The notes below the pieces were generated by a model. It ran no database searches, was not told where the DNA came from, and was given only the letters and a program-made list of their open reading frames with translations. From the NCBI RefSeq assembly GCF_009828025.1, contig NZ_WTYA01000005.1:186001-250000 (forward strand): 64,000 nt of DNA, given 5' to 3'. This stretch comes from Qipengyuania algicida (GTDB lineage Bacteria; Pseudomonadota; Alphaproteobacteria; Sphingomonadales; Sphingomonadaceae). Shown piece after piece: positions 34,782 through 43,065 of this stretch; position 1 is the stretch's first letter; each line of letters begins with the position of its first letter. The position numbers and the translations under genes were made by a program.

Positions 34782-35485
34782 TGGCATCAAATCAATCTGG
34801 TCAGCAATATAGCTTTGAAAGACCAGGTAAATTGTGGGTTGGCGCTTGCGCATCATTACTGCTGCTTTCTTCAGTGCTTGGATGGTTTGAAAATACAACC
34901 CTCCTCACGCCACATGCTGATGAATTTTTTGTTATATTTGGTTTATTATCTGGATTTATTTCAATTTTTGGAATAATTGTATTATTTAATTCTACCGATT
35001 CATGGCCCTACGCGAATAGTATTGGGTTTTCGATTGCTGGAGCATTTTTGAGTTTCATAATAATTATGACTTTTATAGCTAGTTTATTCGATTTTGCCGA
35101 AGGAATGGTGCAATTCCCAGCCGATAAAACGCAAACTTTCAAGGCTTTGATTCCCATAGTCAGTGCTAGTCATACTCAACTATCAAAAAGTGTCAGTTGG
35201 ACTATAAAACCAGCCCAATTCCCGGTAGACATTCAGATCACGCGAAAAGACTGGGAATTTATGGTCGCACGACAAAAGACGTTAGGTATTAGAAATAATT
35301 CTAACATCATGGAAATAGACGGTTATTTCTGCGCCAATGCAATTATGCAGAAATCTTCAAATTTGCTTAGAATTGTCTATGGTGGAACGTATTATCCTTG
35401 GAGTATGGATTTTATCTTACCATCCGGGTCCATCGTGGTTTGTCCGTCTGAGGCCACTGGTAAGCCATACCTGAAGCTGCAATGA
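34781..35485 (+). CDS. AT-rich hypothetical membrane protein
   Basis: Unrecognised 234-residue protein. Three hydrophobic helices lie in the N-terminal half (about 18-38, 48-70, 78-105), followed by a soluble C-terminal domain (about 110-234) with IKPAQFPVDIQITRKDWEF and two cysteines. Codon use is strikingly AT-rich (many ATT, TTA, AAT, GAA) compared with the GC-rich neighbours, indicating recent transfer. It sits between dprA and topA, genes usually adjacent in relatives as far as I know. No transposase or repeats flank it. Confidence 0.7.
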   Translation: MASNQSGQQYSFERPGKLWVGACASLLLLSSVLGWFENTTLLTPHADEFFVIFGLLSGFISIFGIIVLFNSTDSWPYANSIGFSIAGAFLSFIIIMTFIASLFDFAEGMVQFPADKTQTFKALIPIVSASHTQLSKSVSWTIKPAQFPVDIQITRKDWEFMVARQKTLGIRNNSNIMEIDGYFCANAIMQKSSNLLRIVYGGTYYPWSMDFILPSGSIVVCPSEATGKPYLKLQ

Positions 35486-35566
35486 GAAAATTAGGTTGCT
35501 GGTGGCATTCTGACTCTTGCTTAATCAAACTGCCTTGACGACTTTCGCAGCCCGCCCTCATCCTCG

Positions 35567-35582
35567 CGCGTACACATACGCG
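35567..35582. other. Hairpin just upstream of topA
   Basis: CGCGTA and TACGCG form a perfect 6-pair stem with loop CACA, 21 bases before the topA start. A TTGACG (35535-35540) lies upstream and could be a -35 element. Possible leader hairpin. Confidence 0.3.
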
Positions 35583-35603
35583 TAGGGAAGACTTTTACAC
35601 ACA

Positions 35604-38153
35604 ATGCAACTCGTCATCGTAGAATCGCCGGCCAAGGCGAAGACAATCGAGAAATATCTCGGTAAGGACTTCAAGGTTCTCGCCAGCTACGGCCATGTCC
35701 GCGACCTGCCGCCCAAGGATGGCAGCGTGCGCCCGGACGAGGATTTCGCGATGGACTGGGAACTCTATCGCGACAAGCAGAGCCGTTTCAAGGAAATCGC
35801 CGACAGCGCCAAGAAGGCCAACCGCCTGATCCTCGCGACCGACCCCGACCGCGAGGGGGAGGCGATTTCGTGGCACGTGCGCGAACTGCTGGGCAAGCGC
35901 AAGGCGCTGCCCAAGGACGTCGAGCGCGTCACTTTCAACGCCATCACCAAGCAGGCGGTGACCGAGGCGATGAAATCCCCGCGCGAGCTCGACCAGCCGC
36001 TGATCGATGCCTATCTCGCCCGCCGCGCGCTCGACTATCTCTACGGCTTCACCCTCTCGCCGGTGCTGTGGCGGCGCTTGCCCGGTGCAAAGAGCGCGGG
36101 CCGCGTGCAATCGGTGGCGCTGCGGCTGATCGTCGACCGCGAGCGTGAGATCGAAGCCTTCCGCGCGGACGAATACTGGTCGGTCATCGCCCATCTGTCG
36201 CACGACGGCACCGATTTCGACGCGCGGCTGGTCAAGTACGACGGCAAGAAGCTCGACAAGCTCACCCTCGGCGACGAGAGCAGCGCCATGGCCGCCAAGG
36301 CTACGGTGGAGCAGGGCCGTTTCACCGTCGAGGACGTCGAGACCAAGCCGGTCAAGCGCAACCCGGCCCCGCCGTTCACCACCTCGACCCTGCAACAGGA
36401 GGCCGCGCGCAAGCTGGGCTTTTCCGCCAGCCACACGATGCGCTGTGCGCAATCGCTCTACGAGGCGGGCGCGATCACCTATATGCGGACCGACGGCGTG
36501 CAGATGGACCCGGGCGCGATCAATGCCGCGCGCGATGCGATTGCCGCGCGCTATTCCGCCGATTACGTTCCTGACAAGCCGCGCTTCTATGCGACCAAGG
36601 CGAAGAACGCGCAGGAAGCGCATGAGGCGATCCGCCCGACCGATTTTGGCAAGGACCGCGCCGGTTCAGGCGATGAAGGCAAGCTCTACGACCTCATCTT
36701 CAAGCGCGCGATGGCGAGCCAGATGGCGACCGCACAGCTCGAACGCACCAGCGTCACCCTGCGCGACCCGACCGGGCGGCACGAATTGCGCGCCACCGGA
36801 CAGGTGGTGAAATTCCCCGGCTTCCTGGCGGTCTATCAGGAAGGTTTCGACGATAGCGAGGATGACGAGGACGGCCTGCTGCCGCTGATGCGCAAGGGCG
36901 ATGCGCCTGCACGGCGCGGAGTCGATGCCAACCAGCATTTCACCCAGCCGCCGCCGCGCTTTTCCGAAGCATCGCTCGTCAAGCGGCTGGAGGAGCTGGG
37001 CATCGGGCGCCCGTCAACCTACGCCTCCACCATTCAGACGCTGCGCGACCGCGCCTATGTCCGTATGGAAAAGAACCGCTTCTTCGCGGAGGAAAGCGGG
37101 CGCCTTTTGACCGCCTTCCTCGAACGGTTCTTCGACCGCTACGTCGCCTATGATTTCACCGCCGGGATGGAGGACGAGCTCGACGTCGTGTCCGACGGGC
37201 GCGAGGACTGGAAGAAACTGCTCGAACAGTTCTGGCGCGACTTCAAACCCAAGACCGAAGAGGTGATGGAGAAGAAGCCTTCGGAAGTGACCGAGGCGCT
37301 CGACGATTTCCTCTCCGACTTCCTCTTCCCCGAGCGCGCCGATGGCCACGATCCGCGCTGGTGCCCAATGTGTGCCGAGCAGGGGCGTGAGGGCGGTCGC
37401 CTGGCGCTGCGCGGGGGTCGTTATGGCGCTTTCGTCGCCTGCGCGAACTACCCGGAATGCAAATACACCCGCCGCTTTGCCCAGCCGGGCGCGGATGGCG
37501 AGGTCGAGGAAAACACCGTGCTGGGCGAAGACCCGGAAACCGGCCTGCCGGTCGAGCGCAAGACGGGTCGCTTCGGGCCTTACGTGCAACTGGGCGAGGG
37601 CAAGGAGGCCAAGCGCGCCAGCATCCCCAAGGATCTCGACGACTTCGATCTGGAATGGGCGTTGAAGCTGCTCAGCCTGCCGCGCATTGTCGGTACCCAT
37701 CCCGAGACGGGTCAGGAAATCGAGGCGAATATAGGGCGTTACGGCCCATATCTTCGCCATGATGGCAAATACGGGAAGCTCACCAGCACGCAGGACGTGT
37801 TCGAGGTGGGCATGAACGCCGCCGTCACGATCCTCGCCGAAGCGGCCAATCGCGGCGGACGCGGGCGGGCCAAGGCCGAACCGATCAAGACCTTGGGCGC
37901 GCACCCCACCAGCGGGGGTGAGATCAAGGTGATGCCGGGCCGCTATGGCCCCTATGTCACCGACGGCACCACCAATGCGACCATCCCCAAGGATGTGAAG
38001 CCCGAGGACGTGACCGAAGCGCAGGCGATCGAACTGATCGACGCCCGGGCCGCCAAGGGGCCGGCGAAGAAGAAAGCCAAGAAGAAGGCTCCGGCGAAGA
38101 AGAAAGCGCCAGCGAAGAAGAAGCCAGCGGCGAAGAAAGCCAAGGCTGACTGA
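35604..38153 (+). CDS. topA: DNA topoisomerase I
   Basis: Type IA topoisomerase relaxing negative supercoils, 849 residues. TOPRIM domain at the start (VIVESPAKAKTIEKYLG, ATDPDREGEAISWH), catalytic tyrosine Y293 in ITYMRTDG, one zinc-finger repeat (CPMC...CANYPECKYTRRF) and additional C-terminal topoisomerase repeats (GRYGPYV and similar). The last ~35 residues are a Lys/Ala/Pro repeat tail typical of alphaproteobacterial TopA. Complete. Confidence 0.97.
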   Translation: MQLVIVESPAKAKTIEKYLGKDFKVLASYGHVRDLPPKDGSVRPDEDFAMDWELYRDKQSRFKEIADSAKKANRLILATDPDREGEAISWHVRELLGKRKALPKDVERVTFNAITKQAVTEAMKSPRELDQPLIDAYLARRALDYLYGFTLSPVLWRRLPGAKSAGRVQSVALRLIVDREREIEAFRADEYWSVIAHLSHDGTDFDARLVKYDGKKLDKLTLGDESSAMAAKATVEQGRFTVEDVETKPVKRNPAPPFTTSTLQQEAARKLGFSASHTMRCAQSLYEAGAITYMRTDGVQMDPGAINAARDAIAARYSADYVPDKPRFYATKAKNAQEAHEAIRPTDFGKDRAGSGDEGKLYDLIFKRAMASQMATAQLERTSVTLRDPTGRHELRATGQVVKFPGFLAVYQEGFDDSEDDEDGLLPLMRKGDAPARRGVDANQHFTQPPPRFSEASLVKRLEELGIGRPSTYASTIQTLRDRAYVRMEKNRFFAEESGRLLTAFLERFFDRYVAYDFTAGMEDELDVVSDGREDWKKLLEQFWRDFKPKTEEVMEKKPSEVTEALDDFLSDFLFPERADGHDPRWCPMCAEQGREGGRLALRGGRYGAFVACANYPECKYTRRFAQPGADGEVEENTVLGEDPETGLPVERKTGRFGPYVQLGEGKEAKRASIPKDLDDFDLEWALKLLSLPRIVGTHPETGQEIEANIGRYGPYLRHDGKYGKLTSTQDVFEVGMNAAVTILAEAANRGGRGRAKAEPIKTLGAHPTSGGEIKVMPGRYGPYVTDGTTNATIPKDVKPEDVTEAQAIELIDARAAKGPAKKKAKKKAPAKKKAPAKKKPAAKKAKAD
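38064..38150 (+). repeat. Lys/Ala-rich low-complexity repeat in topA
   Basis: Imperfect tandem copies of a GCGAAGAAGAAA-type unit encode a (A/P)AKKK tail at the TopA C-terminus. Such tails bind DNA or RNA and vary in length between strains. Confidence 0.7.
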
Positions 38154-38188
38154 CGGGACCGAAATGAGAGGAGCGGCGTTGAGCGCCT

Positions 38189-39616
38189 ATGCTGCGAAAT
38201 GCCGATGCCGACTCGCCGGGTAATACGCCCGGAACCTCAGTAGTGAGGGCGAACGACACCGATGGCTTGCCCATGCCGCGCCGTGTGTGGGCGATCATTG
38301 CGATCAGTTTCGGCTCGGCGCTGTTCGTGCTCGATGGCTCGGTCGCCAATGTCGCGCTGCCGACCATAGCTCGCGAGCTGGGAGTTACCGATGGCGCGGC
38401 GACAAATGTCGTTACGGTCTATCAGCTGGTGCTGGTCATGGCGTTGCTGCCGTTTGCCAGTATGGGTGACCGGATCGGCCAGCGCACGCTCTATCAAGCG
38501 GGGCAATGGATTTTCCTCGTCGCCTCGGCGCTGACGCTGTTCGTCGGCGATTTCGGCTGGCTGCTGGTGGCGCGCACCGGACAGGCGATTGGCGCGGGCA
38601 TGGCGCTGAGCGTCTCGGCGGCGATCCTACGCGATATCTATCCGGCCAAGAGTCTGGGCAGTGGCCTTGGTATTAACAGTGTGATCGTGGCGAGTTCGGG
38701 CGCGCTGGCGCCGACGCTCGGCGGGTTTCTGGTCCAGCATCTGAGCTGGCAATGGGTTTTCGTTGCCGGGGCTCCGATGGCGGCGCTGTCGCTGCTGGTC
38801 GGACGCAGCCTGCCCGATCCGGTGCCGCACCGCGAGCGCAATCCCGAATGGATCAGTGGTATCTGGAGCGCTGTGTCCATGTTGCTGCTGATCGGCGGAC
38901 TGCAATGGGCCACGCATGGCGCGGTACGCTGGCCGGGCTATGTGGCGGTGGTGGCGGGGGTAGTGTCCACCGTGCTGCTGGTCCTGCGCGAGCGGAGGCG
39001 ACAGAACCCGGTGGTGCCGGTCGATCTGATCGCCCAGCCGGTGCTGGGTTTCTCCGCGCTCGCCGCGATTGCCGCCTTCATGGCCAGCGCCGCGCTGATG
39101 ATCACGCTGCCCTTCGTGTTCCAGCAGAGCTATCATTACCAGCCGAGCGAAGTCGGCTTGCTGCTGTTGCCCTATCCGTTGACGATGCTGTTCGTATCGC
39201 CCTTTGCAGGCTGGCTGTCCGACCGGGTCGATGCGACCAAGCTGGGGGTGACGGGCATGGTGATCGCCATCATCGGCCTGACCTTGCTCGCATTGATGCG
39301 AAGCGATCCGGGGCCTTTCGGCATCTGCTGGCGGCTGGGGCTGACCGCCCTCGGCTTCGGGCTGTTCTTTTCGCCCAATTCGCGCCTCATCATCAGCCGC
39401 GCACCCAAGGATCGCTCTGCGGCGGCGGGCGGGCTGCTGTCGACAGCGCGCATGGTCGGGCGCACGCTGGGCGCGGTGATGGTCGGGATGCTGCTGGCGG
39501 GCGGTATGGGCATGGGGCCGCTGCCGATGGCACTGTCCGCCGGGCTGGCAGTGCTGGCCGCGCTGTGCAGCATGGTGCGGTTCAGGGCGGTGCACAAAGC
39601 GGACGCGCCGGGCTAA
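38189..39616 (+). CDS. MFS transporter, DHA2 (14-helix) family
   Basis: Drug:H+ antiporter-like membrane protein of 475 residues with 14 predicted helices. Motif A-like GDRIGQRTLYQAGQ and motif C-like GALAPTLGGFL are present, as is the N-terminal LDGSVANVALPTIARELG of the EmrB/QacA group. Substrate not predictable. The start at ATG 38189 gives a 28-residue polar lead; ATG 38273 is an alternative. Downstream of topA with a 35-base gap. Confidence 0.88.
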   Translation: MLRNADADSPGNTPGTSVVRANDTDGLPMPRRVWAIIAISFGSALFVLDGSVANVALPTIARELGVTDGAATNVVTVYQLVLVMALLPFASMGDRIGQRTLYQAGQWIFLVASALTLFVGDFGWLLVARTGQAIGAGMALSVSAAILRDIYPAKSLGSGLGINSVIVASSGALAPTLGGFLVQHLSWQWVFVAGAPMAALSLLVGRSLPDPVPHRERNPEWISGIWSAVSMLLLIGGLQWATHGAVRWPGYVAVVAGVVSTVLLVLRERRRQNPVVPVDLIAQPVLGFSALAAIAAFMASAALMITLPFVFQQSYHYQPSEVGLLLLPYPLTMLFVSPFAGWLSDRVDATKLGVTGMVIAIIGLTLLALMRSDPGPFGICWRLGLTALGFGLFFSPNSRLIISRAPKDRSAAAGGLLSTARMVGRTLGAVMVGMLLAGGMGMGPLPMALSAGLAVLAALCSMVRFRAVHKADAPG

Positions 39617-39652
39617 GACCCACCGCATGTTACAAGATCAAGGAATTTAACG

Positions 39653-39835
39653 ATGGCGAAGGAGCATTTCGAGCGGCACAAGCAGCCGTGGAAGGCGGAT
39701 GAGGCAGGCCAGCTGCGCACGCTGGCGGCCAAGGGCAAGGGCCTGAAGGAAATCGCCAAGGCGATTGGCCGGAGCGAGGAATCGACCAAGGATTTCGCCA
39801 AGAAGAACAAGATCGAGATCGTCAAGAAGCGGTAA
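39653..39835 (+). CDS. Small helix-turn-helix-like protein (60 aa)
   Basis: A very basic 60-residue protein. The segment PWKADEAGQLRTLAAKGKGLKEIAKAIGRS resembles a SANT/GcrA-type tri-helical DNA-binding fold (Trp, spaced Leu, IA-x2-IGRS). It probably binds DNA, but this is inference. It starts at ATG 39653, 36 bases after the MFS gene. Confidence 0.75.
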   Translation: MAKEHFERHKQPWKADEAGQLRTLAAKGKGLKEIAKAIGRSEESTKDFAKKNKIEIVKKR

Positions 39836-40019
39836 GGGCGTGGCGCGAGTCACGCCGGGCTGGGAGTGACGGCTTTGGAGAATTCTGATCTGAAACCTGC
39901 CTGTCGGCAAACGACACCATTTCGGACATCCGAGGGCCGGGGGTGACTGCGGGTTACGTGCCTGTTAGGTGAGACTGCTAATGGCGATCGGAAGTCGATC
40001 AGCCTTCAGGAGAGTATGC

Positions 40020-40418
40020 GTGCTTTTTCATACCATGGTCGGATCGAACGACATTGAGCGATCCAAGCGCTTCTACGACACGGTGCTCGGCACCTTGGGT
40101 GCAGGCGAAGGGACGCGGAACATCGCCGACAGCGGCCATACCCGTCTGATCTACAATAACGGCAACGGAACCAACTTCATTGTCAGCCAGCCGATCAACG
40201 ACGAACCGGCAAGCGTCGCCAACGGCAGCACAGTCGCCTTTTCCTGCGACTCGCCCGAACAGGTGAAGCAGCTTCACGATACCGCCGTTGCCGCTGGCGG
40301 AACCTCGATCGAAGCTCCACCCGGACCGCGCGAAACTGCCTCCATGGGCACCATCGAACTGGCATATTTTCGTGATCCCGACGGCAACAAACTGTGCGGA
40401 ATTCATTTTCCTGCCTGA
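40020..40418 (+). CDS. VOC (glyoxalase/dioxygenase superfamily) protein
   Basis: A 132-residue vicinal-oxygen-chelate fold protein: FHTMVGSNDIERSKRFYDTVL at the start and AYFRDPDGNKLCGIHF at the end, the usual metal-ligand neighbourhoods. Substrate unknown. GTG 40020 is chosen because AGGAG lies 7 bases upstream and homology starts there; GTG 39969 gives an unrelated extension. Converges with era. Confidence 0.87.
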   Translation: MLFHTMVGSNDIERSKRFYDTVLGTLGAGEGTRNIADSGHTRLIYNNGNGTNFIVSQPINDEPASVANGSTVAFSCDSPEQVKQLHDTAVAAGGTSIEAPPGPRETASMGTIELAYFRDPDGNKLCGIHFPA

Positions 40419-40447
40419 TCCGTCCGGCACGGGTCTGCTTCTAAAAC

Positions 40448-40486
40448 TAGCGGACTTCGATTATGCGATCCGGCGAATGTCCGCTA
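40448..40486. terminator. Likely bidirectional terminator between the VOC gene and era
   Basis: TAGCGGAC and GTCCGCTA are perfect 8-base arms; the stem extends inward through TTCG/CGAA with one bulge. It lies in the convergent gap 30 bases after the VOC stop. No long T-run, so strength is uncertain. Confidence 0.5.
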
Positions 40487-40579
40487 ACCCCAACAGACCA
40501 GCCATTCGACCACTTACAAAAAATATCCCGATAGCTGCCGTTCATTTGGCCTTAGGTCTGTCCAACCTCGTCCAATGTC

Positions 40580-41485
40580 TCACCGCACCCACTCCAGCCC
40601 GATCTCGTCCCAGACTTCGCGGCTTTCGGCCCAGTTTTCCTCCACCTTGACGTGCAGGAACAGGTGGACTTTCACGCCCAGTAGCTCGGTCAGTTCCTTG
40701 CGCGCCGCTTCGCCGATCGCCTTGATCCGGCTGCCGCCTTTGCCCAGCACGATGGCGCGCTGGTTGTCGCGGGTGACGAGGATCTGCTGGTGGATTTCCA
40801 GACTGCCGTCGGGGCGGTGCTTGTAGAGTTCGGGCCGCACCGCGCTGTCATAGGGCAGTTCCTCGTGCAGCTGGTTGTAGAGCTGTTCGCGGGTGATTTC
40901 GGTGGCGAGCAGGCGCTCGCTGGCGTCCGACACCTGATCTTCGGGATACATCCACTCCGCCTGCGGCATCATCTTGGCGAGCGATGCCTTCATTTCCGGG
41001 ACGCCATCGCCGGACAGCGCGGAGATGAAGAAGATCTCGGAGAAATCGACCTTGCCCGACAGTTCCTGCGCCAGTGCGAGCAGCGGTTCCTTCTTGGCGA
41101 CATCGACCTTGTTGAGCGCGAGCAGCTTGCGCTCGGGCCGCTGGGCGAGCGCTTCGAGCAGCGGTTCCAGCTCGTGCCGGCGTTGCTTGACCGGATCGAC
41201 CAGCAGCACCACCGCATCGGCGGCTTCCGCGCCTTCCCAGGCGGCTGAAACCATCGCCCGGTCGAGCTTGCGTTTGGGCGCGAAGATGCCCGGCGTGTCG
41301 ACCAGGATCATCTGGGTGGAGCCATCCAGTGCGATGCCCAGCATCCGCGCGCGCGTGGTTTGCGCCTTGGGCGAGGTGATCGCGACCTTTTGCCCCACCA
41401 GCTGATTGACCAGCGTCGATTTGCCCGCATTGGGGGCACCGATCACGGCCACCAGGCCGCAGCGTGTTTGCGTGTTTTCGCTCAT
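40580..41485 (-). CDS. era: GTPase Era
   Basis: 16S rRNA-binding GTPase for 30S assembly, 301 residues. G1 GAPNAGKS near residue 16, G3 DTPGIF, G4 NKVD, and a C-terminal KH domain (VLGKGGSRIKAIGEAARKEL). ATG overlaps the rnc stop by 4 bases. Third gene of lepB-rnc-era, a standard arrangement. Confidence 0.97.
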   Translation of the reverse strand: MSENTQTRCGLVAVIGAPNAGKSTLVNQLVGQKVAITSPKAQTTRARMLGIALDGSTQMILVDTPGIFAPKRKLDRAMVSAAWEGAEAADAVVLLVDPVKQRRHELEPLLEALAQRPERKLLALNKVDVAKKEPLLALAQELSGKVDFSEIFFISALSGDGVPEMKASLAKMMPQAEWMYPEDQVSDASERLLATEITREQLYNQLHEELPYDSAVRPELYKHRPDGSLEIHQQILVTRDNQRAIVLGKGGSRIKAIGEAARKELTELLGVKVHLFLHVKVEENWAESREVWDEIGLEWVR

Positions 41486-42165
41486 CCGAATTTGCTCATA
41501 AATACTTTGGCCGCTTCCTTCTCGGCTTCCTGTTTGCTTGAGGCGGTAGCCTCGGCCTCGCCGACCTTGTGGACCCGCACCCGCACGGTGAACCGCGCGG
41601 CGTGGTCCGGCCCGGAACGGTCGACCACTTCATATTCCGGCGGCTTGCGTTGGTTGCCCGCCGCCCATTCCTGCAACGCGCTCTTGGGGTGTTTGGCGAG
41701 GCCTGCTCCGCTTTCGAGGGCCGGACGCCACAGCTCGCGGATCAGGTCGCGCGTCGCGGCGAAGCCATTGGCGAGGAAATGGGCACCGAGCAGCGATTCC
41801 ATCACATCGCCGAGGATATTGTCGCTGTCCCTGCCACCGTCTGACAGCGCCTGTTTCGAAATCCGGATATGATCCGCAAGGCCGATCCCGCGCGCGATTG
41901 TGGCGCACATCGCCCGGCTGACCATGGCGTTCAATCGCTGCGAGAGCTGCCCTTCGGCGGCATCGCTGTGCGAAAACAGCCAATCGGCGATAGCGAGACC
42001 CAATACGCGGTCGCCGAGGAATTCGAGACGCTCGTAATTGGCCGTTTCGCCCATGCTGCCGTGAGTCAGCGCGGCAACCCACATGGTCTCGTCCGGCAAC
42101 CCTTGAGGCGCGATAAACCCGGTGACACTCAGCCATCGCTTCGTCGCGTCCGACAGGTCGGTCAC
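41482..42165 (-). CDS. rnc: Ribonuclease III
   Basis: Double-strand-specific endoribonuclease, 227 residues: the catalytic signature ERLEFLGDRVLGLAIADWL, the second acidic DVMESLLGAHFL, and a C-terminal dsRNA-binding domain. GTG 42165 overlaps the lepB stop by 4 bases. Confidence 0.97.
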   Translation of the reverse strand: MTDLSDATKRWLSVTGFIAPQGLPDETMWVAALTHGSMGETANYERLEFLGDRVLGLAIADWLFSHSDAAEGQLSQRLNAMVSRAMCATIARGIGLADHIRISKQALSDGGRDSDNILGDVMESLLGAHFLANGFAATRDLIRELWRPALESGAGLAKHPKSALQEWAAGNQRKPPEYEVVDRSGPDHAARFTVRVRVHKVGEAEATASSKQEAEKEAAKVFMSKFG

Positions 42166-42995
42166 AGATTTTCACCGATATGCGACCAGCGCGCAGCGGA
42201 AAACCATGTCCATGGTTTGAACCAGCTCGCCGAACCGTCGGTCGACCAAAGCACCTTGCTGGCGCGCCCCACAAGCAGGCTCGTTGGCACCATGCCTACA
42301 CCGCCACCGGGCGCGGCAGGGAAGCGGCTGTCGGCTGAATTGTCGCGGTTGTCGCCCAGCACGAAGATATGTCCCGCGGGCACCTTCACCGGGCCGAAAT
42401 CGTCCTGTGGCGTGTAGCCGAAATCGAGCGTGTCGTAACTGCGGCCCGAGGGCAGGGTCTCGCGATAGCGCATGTAACGGCAGACCTGCTGGCCATCGGG
42501 CAGTGTCTCGTCCTTCGCGCCCCACGCACATTGGGTGTTGGGCGACACGGGAATCAGGAAATCGCCGATCCGCTTGCGCGGCAGTGGCTGCCCGTTGAGG
42601 ATAATCTGGCCGCCGCGCAGTGCGATGATATCGCCCGGCAGGCCGATGGCGCGCTTGATATAATCGGTCTGATCGACAGGATGTTCGAAGATGACCACAT
42701 CACCGCGCTTGGGATCATGCGCAAAGATGCGGCCGGGGATCAGCGGTGCATCATGCGGCAGCGAATGGCGCGAATAGCCATAGGGCCACTTCGCCGCGAC
42801 GAGATAATCGCCGTTTTCGAGCAGCGGCAGCATGCTTTCCGAAGGAATGGTGAAAGGGGCAAAGACGAAGCTGCGGAAGGCGAGCACGGCCACCACCACA
42901 AGAGCGAGAAAACGGAAGAAGCTGCCCCAGCTCTCGGTCTTCTCGCCGGGTATTCGGCCAAGCTCCGCCGATTGCAAGGGTTGTGGATCGCTCAT
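42162..42995 (-). CDS. lepB: Signal peptidase I
   Basis: Membrane serine protease removing Sec signal peptides, 277 residues. One transmembrane helix (about 25-45), catalytic S54 in PSESMLP, catalytic K114 in YIKRAIGLPGD, and GDNRDNSADSR. ATG 42995 is where homology begins; a frame to 43241 overlaps pgi and is rejected. First gene of lepB-rnc-era; divergent from pgi with about 70 bases between. Confidence 0.96.
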   Translation of the reverse strand: MSDPQPLQSAELGRIPGEKTESWGSFFRFLALVVVAVLAFRSFVFAPFTIPSESMLPLLENGDYLVAAKWPYGYSRHSLPHDAPLIPGRIFAHDPKRGDVVIFEHPVDQTDYIKRAIGLPGDIIALRGGQIILNGQPLPRKRIGDFLIPVSPNTQCAWGAKDETLPDGQQVCRYMRYRETLPSGRSYDTLDFGYTPQDDFGPVKVPAGHIFVLGDNRDNSADSRFPAAPGGGVGMVPTSLLVGRASKVLWSTDGSASWFKPWTWFSAARWSHIGENL

Positions 42996-43065
42996 GCGGT
43001 TTGTGGGTTTCCATTCATGTCCGCGCCTCCTAACCGCAGGGCGCCAGCCAAGAAAGGATTTTTGC

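Noticed and set aside
42832..43065. Upstream extension of pgi
   Set aside because: It is the antisense of lepB; GTG 43066 has a good ribosome site and begins the homologous region.
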